Assembly: GCA_963792205.1 (NCBI GenBank)
Contig: CAWBVI010000002.1
Coordinates: 1,178,001 to 1,242,000 of the forward strand
DNA length: 64,000 nucleotides
DNA from: DATDAH01 sp963792205
GTDB taxonomy: Bacteria; Actinomycetota; Acidimicrobiia; Acidimicrobiales; DATDAH01
Direction: 5' to 3'
Below the pieces are notes generated by a model, which worked only from the letters and a program-made list of their open reading frames with translations, made no database searches and had not been told where the DNA came from. Shown piece after piece: positions 1 through 8,271 of the stretch. Both the position numbers and the translations under genes were made by a program. Every line of letters begins with the position of its first letter. Within the stretch, counting starts at the first letter, position 1.

Positions 1-701
1 GTGGCGTTGACGACGGCGCGCGCGGTCACCGCGATCTGGCGTCCGTCGGCCTCGACGGTGGCGCCGGTGACCCGGCCGTCGGCGTCCTTGTCGATGCCGA
101 CCAGGGCCGCTCGGTTGACGACCGTCGCGCCGTGGTCCAGGGCCGCGGTGCGGACGACCGTGAGCACGAGCCGGGCGTCATCGGTCTGGGCGTCGTAGTA
201 GAGGTAGGCCCCGGCCATCCGGTCGCGGCGCAGGGTCGGCATGTGGGCCATCGCCTCGTCGGTGGACAGGCGCTTGTGCAGCTTGCCGATCCGGAGCCCG
301 CCGGTGAAGTCGTACATCCACATCGCCGAACCGAGGGCGCGGGCCAGGCGTCGGTTGAGCAGCCCGTCCTTGCTGAAGATCGGGATGAGGAACGGCAGGA
401 CGTGGACCAGGTGGGGGGCCGTCCGGCGCAGGATCTGGCGCTCTCTCAGCGCCTGGTAGACGAGCCGGATCTCACCCTGCTGGAGGTAGCGCAGGCCGCC
501 GTGGACGAGCTTGGAGGACTTCGACGAGGTGCCGGAGGCGAAGTCGTCACGCTCGACGAGGGCGGTGCGCAGCCCACGCGACGCGGCGTCCAGCGCCACC
601 CCCGCCCCGGTGATGCCGCCGCCCACCACGAGCACGTCGTAGCTGCCCTCGCCGAGCCGGCGGAGGGCGGTGGCGCGGTCGAACGCTCCCGGTCCGGACA
701 T
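1..701 (-). CDS. glpD: Aerobic glycerol-3-phosphate dehydrogenase, 3' end outside window
   Basis: FAD enzyme that oxidises glycerol-3-phosphate to dihydroxyacetone phosphate and feeds electrons to quinone at the membrane. Only the first 233 codons are present; the frame stays open to base 1. Near residue 20 is the dinucleotide-binding motif VLVVGGGITGAGVALDAA, followed by the GlpD signature GTSSKSSKLVHGGLRYLQ, which separates it from other FAD oxidoreductases. The ATG at 701 has TAGGCT ending 9 nt upstream, which fits a leaderless transcript. It is divergent from whiB. glpK lies 16 kb away, so glycerol catabolism is not one operon here. Confidence 0.93.
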   Translation of the reverse strand, partial: MSGPGAFDRATALRRLGEGSYDVLVVGGGITGAGVALDAASRGLRTALVERDDFASGTSSKSSKLVHGGLRYLQQGEIRLVYQALRERQILRRTAPHLVHVLPFLIPIFSKDGLLNRRLARALGSAMWMYDFTGGLRIGKLHKRLSTDEAMAHMPTLRRDRMAGAYLYYDAQTDDARLVLTVVRTAALDHGATVVNRAALVGIDKDADGRVTGATVEADGRQIAVTARAVVNA

Positions 702-707
702 GGTCCG

Positions 708-782
708 GTCAGCCTACGCAGCGACCTCCGGGGCTGACCGTCGAGCTGACGATTCGTCAGGATTTGCTGACGTCCATGTCAG
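708..782. promoter_or_regulatory. Cluster of CTGAC/GTCAG half-sites between glpD and whiB
   Basis: Six copies of the half-site occur in 75 bp: GTCAG at 708, CTGAC at 734 and 746, GTCAG at 756, CTGAC at 767 and GTCAG at 778. Two pairs form inverted repeats: 746-760 is the perfect palindrome CTGACGATTCGTCAG, and 767-782 is CTGAC-N6-GTCAG. Their centres are about 21.5 bp apart, two helical turns, as for a regulator binding side by side. The regulator is unknown. Confidence 0.55.
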
Positions 783-789
783 TTCGGCC

Positions 790-819
790 TTGCATCCCTG
801 CCCCGGGATTTCCCATACT
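790..819 (+). promoter_or_regulatory. Probable whiB promoter (TTGCAT-18-CATACT)
   Basis: A -35-like TTGCAT (790-795) and a -10-like CATACT (814-819) are separated by 18 bp. Transcription would start near 826, giving a leader of about 60 nt before the whiB ATG. The palindromic CTGAC sites end just upstream of the -35 box. Confidence 0.45.
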
Positions 820-887
820 GCGCCTCTGCCGACCAAGGGGGGTCGGGTCCCGTGACGGGAGCGATCGAGGGGAGCTGAGCAGAACCG

Positions 888-1124
888 ATGGCTGTCGCTG
901 AGATCTGGAACGACGAGGCTGCTTGCAGGGGGCTGGACCCCGAGATCTTCTACCCGGTGTCCGAAGAGGACGCCGTCCAGGCCAAAGCGGTCTGCGCGCA
1001 GTGCGCCGTGCGCCCCGCCTGCCTGGAGCATGCGCTCGGGTCGCGGGAGCGCGACGGCGTGTGGGGCGGAGCCACCGAGAAGGAACGACGGCGCATCATC
1101 CGCCAACGCCGCCGATCGGCCTGA
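888..1124 (+). CDS. WhiB-family iron-sulfur transcription factor
   Basis: Actinobacteria-specific regulator of 78 aa. The four cluster-binding cysteines are C13, C36, C39 and C45 (pattern C...CxxC...C), followed by the GVWGG turn at 57-61 and an Arg/Lys-rich C-terminal DNA-binding tail. In the family the [4Fe-4S] cluster senses redox or NO, and the protein usually acts through the principal sigma factor. The length fits the shorter, WhiB1/WhiB2-like members, but the subgroup cannot be fixed by eye. It is followed after 13 nt by trpD, probably on the same transcript. The ATG at 888 is chosen because the conserved region begins within a few residues. Confidence 0.93.
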   Translation: MAVAEIWNDEAACRGLDPEIFYPVSEEDAVQAKAVCAQCAVRPACLEHALGSRERDGVWGGATEKERRRIIRQRRRSA

Positions 1125-1137
1125 CCGTGACCCGGCG

Positions 1138-2178
1138 GTGACCGAGGCGTTCCCGGGCTGGGCCGCCGTCCTCGGCGAGGTCACCGCGGGACGCGACCTC
1201 GATCCCGACGTCGCCCACGCCGCCATGACCGAGGTGCTCGCTGGTGAGGCGACCCCCGCCCAGATCGCGGGCCTGGTCGTCGGCCTGCGCATGAAAGGCG
1301 AGACGGTCGAGGAGCTGGCCGCGCTGCGCCAGGCCATGCTCGACGCCGCCGAGCACATCGACCTGCCCGCGGGCATCGATGCCGTGGACACCTGCGGCAC
1401 CGGGGGGGACCGGGCCGGCACCATCAACGTGTCGAGCATCGCCGCGCTCGTGCTGGCCGGAGGCGGCGTGCCGGTGCTCAAGCACGGCAACCGCGCCTCG
1501 TCGTCCAAGTGCGGCTCCGCCGACGTCTACGAGGCGCTCGGCATCCCCATCGACCTCGGGGCGGAGGCGGTCGCCACCTCGGTGGTCGAGACGGGCTTCG
1601 GCTTCGCGATGGCGCCGCGGTTCCATGCCTCGATGCGCCATGCCGGTCCGGCCCGTCGGGAGCTGGGAATCCCGACGGCCTTCAACATCCTCGGTCCCAT
1701 CGCCAACCCGGCCGGGGTGCGCCGCCAGGTCGTCGGGGTGGCCGACGAGCGCGTGGCCGGGCGTCTGCTCGGTGTGCTCGTCGCCGCCGGCGCCGTCCAC
1801 GCCATGGTCGTCCACGGCGACGACGGCCTCGACGAGTTGACCACGACGACGACGAGCACGGTGCACGAGCTCCGGGATGGCTCGGTCACGACCGACCAGG
1901 TCGATCCGGAGGCCCTGGGGTTGGCCCGGTCCGATCCGGAGGACCTGGTGGGGGGTTCGGCGGAGGAGAATGCGGCCGCGGCCAAGGCGGTGCTGGGTGG
2001 GGCGGCCGGCGCCCACCGCGACATCGTGGTCCTGAACGCCGCGGCCGGCTTCGTCGTGGCCGACCGGGTCGCCGACCTGGCGGCCGGTGTCCAGCTGGCC
2101 CAGGAGGTCCTCGACGACGGCCGGGCCGAGGCCAAGCTCGCCGAGGTGGTCGAGGTCGGCCAGCGCCTGACCGACTGA
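1138..2178 (+). CDS. trpD: Anthranilate phosphoribosyltransferase
   Basis: Second committed step of tryptophan synthesis: transfers phosphoribose from PRPP to anthranilate. The 346-aa product has the family's usual length. The PRPP/Mg motif DTCGTGGD is at 84-91 and KHGNR at 115-119, followed by the conserved SSSKCGSADVYEALG stretch. The GTG at 1138 is preferred to an upstream in-frame ATG at 1030 because the latter lies deep inside whiB and adds residues foreign to the family. No other trp gene is in the window; trpD sitting apart from trpE/C/B/A but next to a UvrC-like nuclease also occurs in mycobacteria (recollection). Confidence 0.96.
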   Translation: MTEAFPGWAAVLGEVTAGRDLDPDVAHAAMTEVLAGEATPAQIAGLVVGLRMKGETVEELAALRQAMLDAAEHIDLPAGIDAVDTCGTGGDRAGTINVSSIAALVLAGGGVPVLKHGNRASSSKCGSADVYEALGIPIDLGAEAVATSVVETGFGFAMAPRFHASMRHAGPARRELGIPTAFNILGPIANPAGVRRQVVGVADERVAGRLLGVLVAAGAVHAMVVHGDDGLDELTTTTTSTVHELRDGSVTTDQVDPEALGLARSDPEDLVGGSAEENAAAAKAVLGGAAGAHRDIVVLNAAAGFVVADRVADLAAGVQLAQEVLDDGRAEAKLAEVVEVGQRLTD

Positions 2179-2182
2179 GGAG

Positions 2183-2647
2183 TCAGCCCAGGGTGTGATC
2201 GAGGGCGTCGACCTCGGCCCGGGCCTGGGCGAGGGCGGTGAGGCGGTCGACGGGGTCGCCGACGGCGATGGCGTCGAAGGGCCGGTTGACGGCCAGGGCG
2301 AGTCGGTCGAGCTCGTCGGCTTCGGCGACCAGCTGTCGCAGCACGGCGCTCCGGGACCCGAAAGGCTGACGGGCGGCGAGCACCACCCGGCGATCGAGCT
2401 CGATGGCCTGCAGGGCGACGTCACTCAGCGGCTTGCGGGGAGCGTGGATCGAAGCCACCCGGACCGTGGTCTGGAGCCGGCGGTGGAGTCGGGCCGGGCC
2501 GGCCGGGGAGACCATCCAACGCAGCGGCGCGGGGCTGGCCACCTTGGGGTGGATCCGGTTGCGGCGCCGGAGGCGCCAACGCACCGTGAGGATCGGGGCC
2601 ACGACGAAGATGCCGAGGACGGCGACGACCGCCAGAACGTCTCCCAT
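2183..2647 (-). CDS. Small membrane-anchored protein of unknown function
   Basis: A 154-aa protein with one N-terminal hydrophobic segment (about residues 4-21), then a very basic stretch (RWRLRRRNR) and a soluble, helix-rich C-terminal region. This suggests one transmembrane anchor with the rest in the cytoplasm. I do not recognise a family. It starts 6 nt after the stop of the UvrC-like nuclease gene and is probably cotranscribed with it. It ends 4 nt from the convergent trpD. Confidence 0.7.
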   Translation of the reverse strand: MGDVLAVVAVLGIFVVAPILTVRWRLRRRNRIHPKVASPAPLRWMVSPAGPARLHRRLQTTVRVASIHAPRKPLSDVALQAIELDRRVVLAARQPFGSRSAVLRQLVAEADELDRLALAVNRPFDAIAVGDPVDRLTALAQARAEVDALDHTLG

Positions 2648-2653
2648 CGCCGG

Positions 2654-4333
2654 TCAGGCTAGCGCTCGCCGGCTCCGGCGGCCCGGCACGAACGTGGGTA
2701 GCCGGGGGTACTCGCTGGCCAATCCACCGTCGCAGTGGGCCAGCCGGACGTCGCCGGCCCGCTCCTCGAGCCAGCGATGGACGCAGAGCAGCTCGTCCAC
2801 CTCCTCGCGGGCCACGACCGGCTCGCCGACCACCGTCTCGGCGAGCAGGGGCAGGGTGGGCTGGCCTCCGGCCCACGTGCGGACGAGGCGGCCGCCGACG
2901 AGCTCCGCGCCACCGTCGCCGACCTCGAGCACGACCCGGCCGGCCGCCCGCAGCCGCCCGATCCGGCGCTGGCGTTCCAGCGCCGCGCTGAGCGCCGCGG
3001 CTCGCTCCCGGACGTCGGCGGCCTCCTCGAAGCGCTGGTCGCGGGCCAGCGCGGTCATGCGCTCGCGCAAGGGCGCGAGGAGGAGCTCGGGCTCTTCGGT
3101 CAGGCCGCGCAGGGTCCGGCGCACGATCTGGGCGTACGCCGTCTGGCTGACGGTGCCCGCGCACGGGCAGGTCGCCACACCGAGCTGGGCGGGCGCGCAG
3201 GGGGCCGGCCGCCGTCCGTCGGGTCGTCCGGCGCACCGCCGGAGGGGGACGGCACTCTCGATGGCCTCCACCACCCGCTTGGCGAACCGGGTGCTCGGCA
3301 GCGGGCCGAGGTAGAAGGCGCCGTCGTCCCGAGTGGTGCGGACGATCGACAGCCGGGGGAAGGCCTCGGCCAGCGTCAGCTTGAGGTAGGTGTAGCTCCC
3401 GGCTCGGGTGCCCTGGCGGTTGAACCGGGGCGTCCACTCGGCGATGAGGCGGACCTCCAGCACCTCGGCCTCCATCGGCCCCGAGCACACGGTGTGGTCG
3501 ATGGTCGCGGTCTCGCGGAGCAGTTGGGCCACCTTGCGGCGCCGGTCGCTCGAGAAGTAGCTCCGCACGCGGGTGCGCAGGTTGGTGGCCTTGCCCACGT
3601 AGAGGACGCGACCACCGCGGTCGCGGAACACGTACACCCCCGGGGCGCGGGGGAGGTGGTTCGTGAGGGTCAGCTTGGCGGCCTGCGGGTGGCGGTCGAT
3701 CTTGGGCAGGGTGAGCAGGTCGTCGAGGCCGAGCACGCCGAGGCGGGCGGCCCGCTCCAGGAGCACGTGGAGCAGGTCACCGGTGGCCAGCGCGTCGTCG
3801 AGGGCGCGGTGGCTCGGACGGTGGTCGAGGCGGAGCTGCTCGGCCAGGGTCCCGAGGCGGTGGTTGCGCACCTCGTCGTTCAGCAACCGGCGGGCGAGGG
3901 CGACGGTGTCGACGCGGGGCACCGCGGGGGTGTCCCGTCCCGTGCGCTCGCAGGCGGCCCGGAGGAAGCCGAGGTCGAAGCCGATGTTGTGGCCGACGAG
4001 CACCGCGTCGCCCCAGAACTCGAGGAGCGAGGGGAGCACGGCGTCGATCCGCGGCGCCGGCAGGACCATGGTCTCGGTGATGCCGGTCAGGACGGTGATG
4101 GCCGGCGGGATCCGGGTGCCGGGGTTGACGAGGGTCTGGAACGTGCCCAGGCACTCGCCGCCCCGGAGCAGGACGGCCCCGACCTCGGTGATCCGGTCGT
4201 CGCGGGCCGAGCCACCGGTGGTCTCGAGATCGACGATGCAGAAGGTCACGTCCCGCAGCGGGCGCCCCAGGTCGTCCAGCGTCGCCTGCCCGAGGATGCC
4301 GCCTGTCGAACACACGTTCGTCACCGGGGACAT
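2654..4333 (-). CDS. DEDDh exonuclease fused to UvrC-like GIY-YIG endonuclease
   Basis: Predicted DNA-repair nuclease of 559 aa. Residues about 28-190 form a DnaQ/DEDDh 3'-5' exonuclease (VDLETTGG with D35 and E37; HNIGFDLGFL; HRALDDALAT). A GIY-YIG domain follows (GVYVFRDRGGRVLYVGKATNLR starts near 230; quoted in two overlapping parts here: GVYVFRDRGG and VLYVGKATNLR), then UvrC-like sequence with a UvrB-binding type motif (DQRFEEAADVRERAAAL). It lacks the RNase H-like and HhH regions of full UvrC. The same fusion lies beside trpD in M. tuberculosis (Rv2191, recollection). The ATG at 4333 is used; an upstream in-frame ATG would run into the divergent gene at 4359. Confidence 0.88.
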   Translation of the reverse strand: MSPVTNVCSTGGILGQATLDDLGRPLRDVTFCIVDLETTGGSARDDRITEVGAVLLRGGECLGTFQTLVNPGTRIPPAITVLTGITETMVLPAPRIDAVLPSLLEFWGDAVLVGHNIGFDLGFLRAACERTGRDTPAVPRVDTVALARRLLNDEVRNHRLGTLAEQLRLDHRPSHRALDDALATGDLLHVLLERAARLGVLGLDDLLTLPKIDRHPQAAKLTLTNHLPRAPGVYVFRDRGGRVLYVGKATNLRTRVRSYFSSDRRRKVAQLLRETATIDHTVCSGPMEAEVLEVRLIAEWTPRFNRQGTRAGSYTYLKLTLAEAFPRLSIVRTTRDDGAFYLGPLPSTRFAKRVVEAIESAVPLRRCAGRPDGRRPAPCAPAQLGVATCPCAGTVSQTAYAQIVRRTLRGLTEEPELLLAPLRERMTALARDQRFEEAADVRERAAALSAALERQRRIGRLRAAGRVVLEVGDGGAELVGGRLVRTWAGGQPTLPLLAETVVGEPVVAREEVDELLCVHRWLEERAGDVRLAHCDGGLASEYPRLPTFVPGRRSRRALA

Positions 4334-4358
4334 GGTGGCACATCGGTACGGTGGCGGT

Positions 4359-4586
4359 GTGACCACCGAGCGATTCCGCTGCACGGCCTGCGGCAACCTG
4401 ACCCGCTTCGACGTGGTCGTCTCCCGCCGGACCCGGGCGTACCACCACTACACGGTGGGCGGAGAGCTCTCGGTCGAGGACGAGGAGGTCCTGGCTCAGG
4501 AGGTCGAGTCCGTGGCCTGCCGGTGGTGTGGGAACGGCGACCACATCGAGACCGCCCTCGTCGACGCCGTCGACGACGCCGGCTGA
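4359..4586 (+). CDS. Small zinc-ribbon protein
   Basis: A 75-aa protein with two CxxC knuckles, CTACGN (C8, C11) and CRWCGN (C54, C57), that could hold one zinc ion. A region rich in aromatic and acidic residues lies between them. Function is unknown; similar small ribbons bind nucleic acids or proteins. The GTG at 4359 is chosen because TACGGT ends exactly 6 nt upstream, the spacing seen at many leaderless starts in this window. Only 25 bp separate it from the divergent nuclease gene. The NYN-domain gene follows after 10 nt, so the two are probably one operon. Confidence 0.75.
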   Translation: MTTERFRCTACGNLTRFDVVVSRRTRAYHHYTVGGELSVEDEEVLAQEVESVACRWCGNGDHIETALVDAVDDAG

Positions 4587-4596
4587 GCAGCCGGCC

Positions 4597-5862
4597 GTGA
4601 GCGGGCACGGGGTGGATCCGGCGCTCGTGCGAACGGCGCTGGAGCGGGCGGTGATCGTGGCCCGGGAAGGGGAGGAGGCCACCCCGAGCGTCGCCGCGCC
4701 GAAGGAGCTCGCCCGCTACCTCACCTTCAACCGGCTCACCGGGCCCGCACTGGCCGCCGTCCTGCGGGTGCTCGATGCCGACGAGGAGTTCCGGGGTCGG
4801 GTGCTGGCCGCGACCGCGCCCGAGTCGCTGGATGCCGCGGGCTGGCTGGCCCTGGCCCGCCCCCCGGGTTGGGATGCCCTCCTCGCCGTCGTCGCCGATG
4901 CCCGCGAGGGCGACCGGTCGTCGGCGGCGGACGAGCGCCGCCGGCTCGAGCTCGAGCGCACGGTCGAGGTGACCGACGCCGAACGCGCTCGCGCCGAGGC
5001 CGAGCGGGCCCGGGTGCGGGACGAACTGGAGGCGCTCGGCGAGGAGCTGGCCGCCGTGCGCAAGGACCGCCGGCGGTCCGAGGAGGCCCGGACCGCCGCG
5101 GAGCAGCGGGTCGACGACCTGACGCAGAAGCTGCATGAGCGCGAGACCCGGCTGGGTGAGGCCCAGGGGGCGCGGGAGGCACGGGAGCACGAGCTGGCCG
5201 AGACCCGGCGCCTGCTCGACGCAGCCCGGACCGATCTCGACGACCGCTCGGCGTCGCCGGCTCCCGGCGAGCGCCCCGTGGACGTGCCCGCCCTGCGGGG
5301 GGCCGCCGAGCGGCTGCAGCGTGCCGCAGCGACCTTGGCGCGCTCGGTGGACGCCGTCGCGGCCGCGGTCCCGCCGGAGCCCGTGGCGATCGACGCCGCC
5401 GACGGTCCCGTACGCCGACTCGCGCCCGTCCTGCCGGGCGGGCTCGTGGCCGACAGCGCGGAGGGGGCCCGTTGGCTGCTGGCCCGACCGGCCGCCGTCG
5501 TACTGGTCGACGGTTACAACGTGGCCAAGCGGGCCTGGCCGGAGACCGGCCTCGAAGACCAGCGCAACCGGCTCCTGCGCGCCCTCGACGAGCTGGCGCT
5601 GCGGTCCGGGGCCCGGGTCGAGGTGGTCTTCGACGGACCCGAGGACCCCGCCCCGGCCGGGCGCCAGAGCACCCGCTCGGTGGCCGTGCGCTACAGCGGT
5701 GGCGCCCTGGCCGACGACGTGGTGGTCGACGGCATCGCCGATCAGCCCCTCGACCGCACCGTGGTCGTCGTGTCCAACGACCGCGAGGTCCGCGACGGGG
5801 CCCGCACGCGGGGCGCCGCCGTCCTCGGCTCCGACACCCTGGTGCAGCTGTTCGGGAGTTGA
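4597..5862 (+). CDS. NYN/PIN-like domain protein with central coiled coil
   Basis: Predicted RNA-processing protein of 421 aa. Residues about 110-230 are an Arg/Glu-rich coiled coil. The C-terminal 150 residues form a YacP-like NYN (PIN-fold) nuclease domain: VVLVDGYNV at its start, VVFDGPED in the middle and VVVSNDREVRDGAR near the end supply the usual acidic metal-binding residues. Such domains cut structured RNA in known relatives. The GTG at 4597 follows the zinc-ribbon gene by 10 nt; an in-frame ATG at 4528 is rejected because it lies inside that gene. The RNA role is inferred from the family only. Confidence 0.83.
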   Translation: MSGHGVDPALVRTALERAVIVAREGEEATPSVAAPKELARYLTFNRLTGPALAAVLRVLDADEEFRGRVLAATAPESLDAAGWLALARPPGWDALLAVVADAREGDRSSAADERRRLELERTVEVTDAERARAEAERARVRDELEALGEELAAVRKDRRRSEEARTAAEQRVDDLTQKLHERETRLGEAQGAREAREHELAETRRLLDAARTDLDDRSASPAPGERPVDVPALRGAAERLQRAAATLARSVDAVAAAVPPEPVAIDAADGPVRRLAPVLPGGLVADSAEGARWLLARPAAVVLVDGYNVAKRAWPETGLEDQRNRLLRALDELALRSGARVEVVFDGPEDPAPAGRQSTRSVAVRYSGGALADDVVVDGIADQPLDRTVVVVSNDREVRDGARTRGAAVLGSDTLVQLFGS

Positions 5863-5892
5863 CTGTCCCACCCCCTGCGTACTGTCCGCGGC

Positions 5893-6093
5893 ATGAGGAT
5901 CGACTGCGACGAGTGCGCCCGCCAGCACACCGACACCTGCCAGGACTGCGTGGTCACGTTCCTCCTCGGGCGGGAGGCGGACGACGCGGTGGTGATCGAC
6001 GTGGCCGAAGAGCGCCGCCTCCGGATGCTCCAGGACGCCGGCCTGGTACCCGAGCTCCGGCACGAGCCCCGCACCGCCCCCGGGTCCGGCTGA
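5893..6093 (+). CDS. Conserved small cysteine-motif protein
   Basis: A 66-aa protein whose N-terminus holds four closely spaced cysteines in CDECARQHTDTCQDC (C5, C8, C16, C19), a likely zinc site, followed by a hydrophobic strand (VVTFLL) and an acidic helix. Its function is not known to me. The ATG at 5893 has TACTGT ending 7 nt before it, so it probably has its own leaderless promoter although it follows the NYN gene by only 30 nt. Confidence 0.72.
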   Translation: MRIDCDECARQHTDTCQDCVVTFLLGREADDAVVIDVAEERRLRMLQDAGLVPELRHEPRTAPGSG

Positions 6094-6130
6094 CTCGCCG
6101 CCGTCCGCGGCCCGGTGCGACCATGGGCCG

Positions 6131-7162
6131 GTGCCCGACGCCGTCCTCGCCGACCGACTGCGGGACGCCGGCCGCCAGGCCGGCCTCGACGCGCTGGGGT
6201 TCGCCGCGGCCGAGGTGTTCACGTCCACGGCGGACGACCTGATCCGGCGGAAGGCCGCCGGGCTGGACGGCGGCATGCAGTTCACCTACCGCAACCCGGC
6301 CAGGAGCACCGATCCGGGCCGGATCCTGCCGGGGGCGCGCAGCCTGGTCGTCGGGGCCCGGACCTACCGGCGGCGGCCACCGGCGGACGACCTGACGGAG
6401 CCGACGGCCCGGGTCGGGGCGTACGCCTGGCGAGACCACTACGCCGACCTGCGGGCCGCCCTCGGCGTGCTGGCCCAGATGCTGGTCGCCGAGGGCTGGC
6501 GGGCGCGGGTGGTGGCCGACGACAACGCCCTCGTCGACCGCGAAGCGGCGGTGCGAGCGGGACTCGGCTGGTACGGCCGGAACAGCAACGTGCTGCTCCC
6601 GGGCCGAGGTAGCGAGTTCGTGCTCGGGTCCGTGGTCACCGATGCCGACCTGCCGCCGGCCGCCGAGCGGGTCGAGGACGGGTGCGGCTCCTGTCGACGG
6701 TGCGTCGACGCCTGCCCGACGGGAGCGATCGTCGGCCCCGGGGTGATCGACGCCCGTCGCTGCCTGGCCTGGCTGGTGCAGGCCACGGGTGACTTCCCCG
6801 AGGAGCACCGCGACGCATTGGGTGATCGCATCTACGGCTGCGACGACTGCCAGGACGTGTGCCCGGTGAACCGCCGCTCCGCGACGCCTGCGGCTTCGGC
6901 CGAGCCCGACGTCGAGGCCCGGGTCGACCTCGTCGCCCTGCTGGAAGCCGACGACGACGCCCTGCTGGCCGCCCACGGCCGGTGGTACGTGCCGCGCCGG
7001 GATCCCCGCTACCTGCGCCGCAACGCCCTCGTGGCGATCGGCAACACCGCCCGGGCCGCGGATCCGAGGGTCCGGGCCGTGCTCGACCGGTACCTCGACG
7101 GCGACGACGCCCTGCTGCGCCGTCACGCCCGCTGGGCGGCCGAGAAGCTGGCGGCCGGGTGA
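6131..7162 (+). CDS. queG: Epoxyqueuosine reductase
   Basis: Last step of queuosine synthesis in tRNA: reduces epoxyqueuosine using cobalamin and two [4Fe-4S] clusters. In the 343-aa product the ferredoxin-like cysteines are at C185, C188, C191 and C195 (CGSCRRCVDACPT), with a second set at C237, C240 and C244 (CDDCQDVCPVN). The C-terminal part resembles a HEAT-like repeat. The GTG at 6131 has GACCAT ending 6 nt upstream. The stop overlaps the GTG of the glycosyltransferase gene by 4 bp, so the two are translationally coupled. No other queuosine genes are in the window. Confidence 0.94.
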   Translation: MPDAVLADRLRDAGRQAGLDALGFAAAEVFTSTADDLIRRKAAGLDGGMQFTYRNPARSTDPGRILPGARSLVVGARTYRRRPPADDLTEPTARVGAYAWRDHYADLRAALGVLAQMLVAEGWRARVVADDNALVDREAAVRAGLGWYGRNSNVLLPGRGSEFVLGSVVTDADLPPAAERVEDGCGSCRRCVDACPTGAIVGPGVIDARRCLAWLVQATGDFPEEHRDALGDRIYGCDDCQDVCPVNRRSATPAASAEPDVEARVDLVALLEADDDALLAAHGRWYVPRRDPRYLRRNALVAIGNTARAADPRVRAVLDRYLDGDDALLRRHARWAAEKLAAG

Positions 7163-8271
7163 AGCATCTCCTCGTCACCAACGACTTCCCACCGAAGCAC
7201 GGCGGCATCCAGTCCTACCTCTGGGAGCTCTGGCGCCGGCTGCCCCCGACCGCGTTCACCGTGCTCACGACGCCACACAAGGGGGCCGCGGCCTTCGACG
7301 CGGCCCAGCCCTACCGGATCGTGCGCACCCGCGAGCCGGTGCTGTTGCCGCACCCGGTGCTCGCCCGCCGCATCGACGAGCTCGCGGAGGAGTCCGGCGC
7401 CGAGCTGGTGGTGCTGGACCCCGCGCTGCCGGTGGGCCTCCTCGGTCCGCACCTCGCCCGGCCGTACGGCGTGGTCCTGCACGGGGCGGAGGTCACGGTG
7501 CCCGGGCGGCTGCCGGTGGCCAGCCGCCTCCTGCGCCGGGTCCTCCGCGGGGCAGAGGTAGTGGTGGCCGCGGGTCACTATCCCGCCGCCGAAGGCGAGC
7601 GGGCCGCGGGACGGACGCTCCCGGTGGTCCACGTCCCCCCCGGCGTGGACATCGATCGGTTCCACCCGCTCGGCGACGAGGAGCGCGTCGCGGTCCGGCG
7701 TCGCCTCGGACTCCCCGACGGGCGGTTGGTCCTGAGCCTGAGCCGCCTCGTGCCCCGGAAGGGCATGGACGTGGTGATCCGGGCCGTGGCCCGCCTGGCC
7801 GGCGACCGTCCCGACCTGCACCTCGTCATCGCCGGCGGTGGTCGGGACCGCCGCCGTTTGGAGCGCCTCGTCGCGGAGACCGGTGCGCCGGTGACGTTCT
7901 GTGGCCGGGTGGACGACGACGACCTCCCCGCCCTCTACGGCTCGGCCGACGTGTTCGCCATGCTCTGCCGGACCCGCTGGGGCGGCCTCGAGCAGGAGGG
8001 GTTCGGCATCGTGTTCCTCGAGGCCGCGGCGGCCGGGGTCCCGGCGGTGGCGGGGGAGAGCGGTGGTGCGGCGGAGGCCGTGGTCGACGGCGACACGGGG
8101 CTGGTCGTCGACCCCCCGACCTCGGTGGAGGCCACCGCCCACGCGCTGGCCCGCCTCCTCGACGACGACGACCGCCGTGAGGCGATGGGCGCGGCAGCAC
8201 GCAAGCGGGCCGCATCCGAGTACGCCTACGACGTGCTCGCCCGCCGTCTCCAGGACGGCCTGGAGGCGTGA
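7159..8271 (+). CDS. GT4 glycosyltransferase, PimB'-like mannosyltransferase
   Basis: A 370-aa GT-B glycosyltransferase. The N-terminus (LLVTNDFPPKHGGIQSYL) closely resembles mycobacterial PimB', which adds the second mannose to phosphatidylinositol monomannoside from GDP-mannose. The C-terminal nucleotide-sugar domain has the EX7E motif (E280 to E288 in EGFGIVFLE) typical of retaining GT4 enzymes. It starts with GTG overlapping the queG stop and ends overlapping the next gene (GTGA). The following three genes match those beside PimB' in mycobacteria (recollection), which supports a cell-envelope glycolipid role. The exact acceptor is inferred. Confidence 0.85.
   Translation: MKHLLVTNDFPPKHGGIQSYLWELWRRLPPTAFTVLTTPHKGAAAFDAAQPYRIVRTREPVLLPHPVLARRIDELAEESGAELVVLDPALPVGLLGPHLARPYGVVLHGAEVTVPGRLPVASRLLRRVLRGAEVVVAAGHYPAAEGERAAGRTLPVVHVPPGVDIDRFHPLGDEERVAVRRRLGLPDGRLVLSLSRLVPRKGMDVVIRAVARLAGDRPDLHLVIAGGGRDRRRLERLVAETGAPVTFCGRVDDDDLPALYGSADVFAMLCRTRWGGLEQEGFGIVFLEAAAAGVPAVAGESGGAAEAVVDGDTGLVVDPPTSVEATAHALARLLDDDDRREAMGAAARKRAASEYAYDVLARRLQDGLEA

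Noticed and set aside
1030..1138. ATG at 1030 as start of trpD
   Set aside because: It would overlap whiB by 95 bp and add 36 residues foreign to TrpD; GTG 1138 fits the family length.
2735..4600. A 621-codon plus-strand frame opposite the UvrC-like nuclease
   Set aside because: Antisense shadow; the minus strand carries clear exonuclease and GIY-YIG motifs, the plus frame nothing.
5954..7126. A 390-codon minus-strand frame opposite queG
   Set aside because: queG on the plus strand has both iron-sulfur motifs; the opposite frame is composition-driven.
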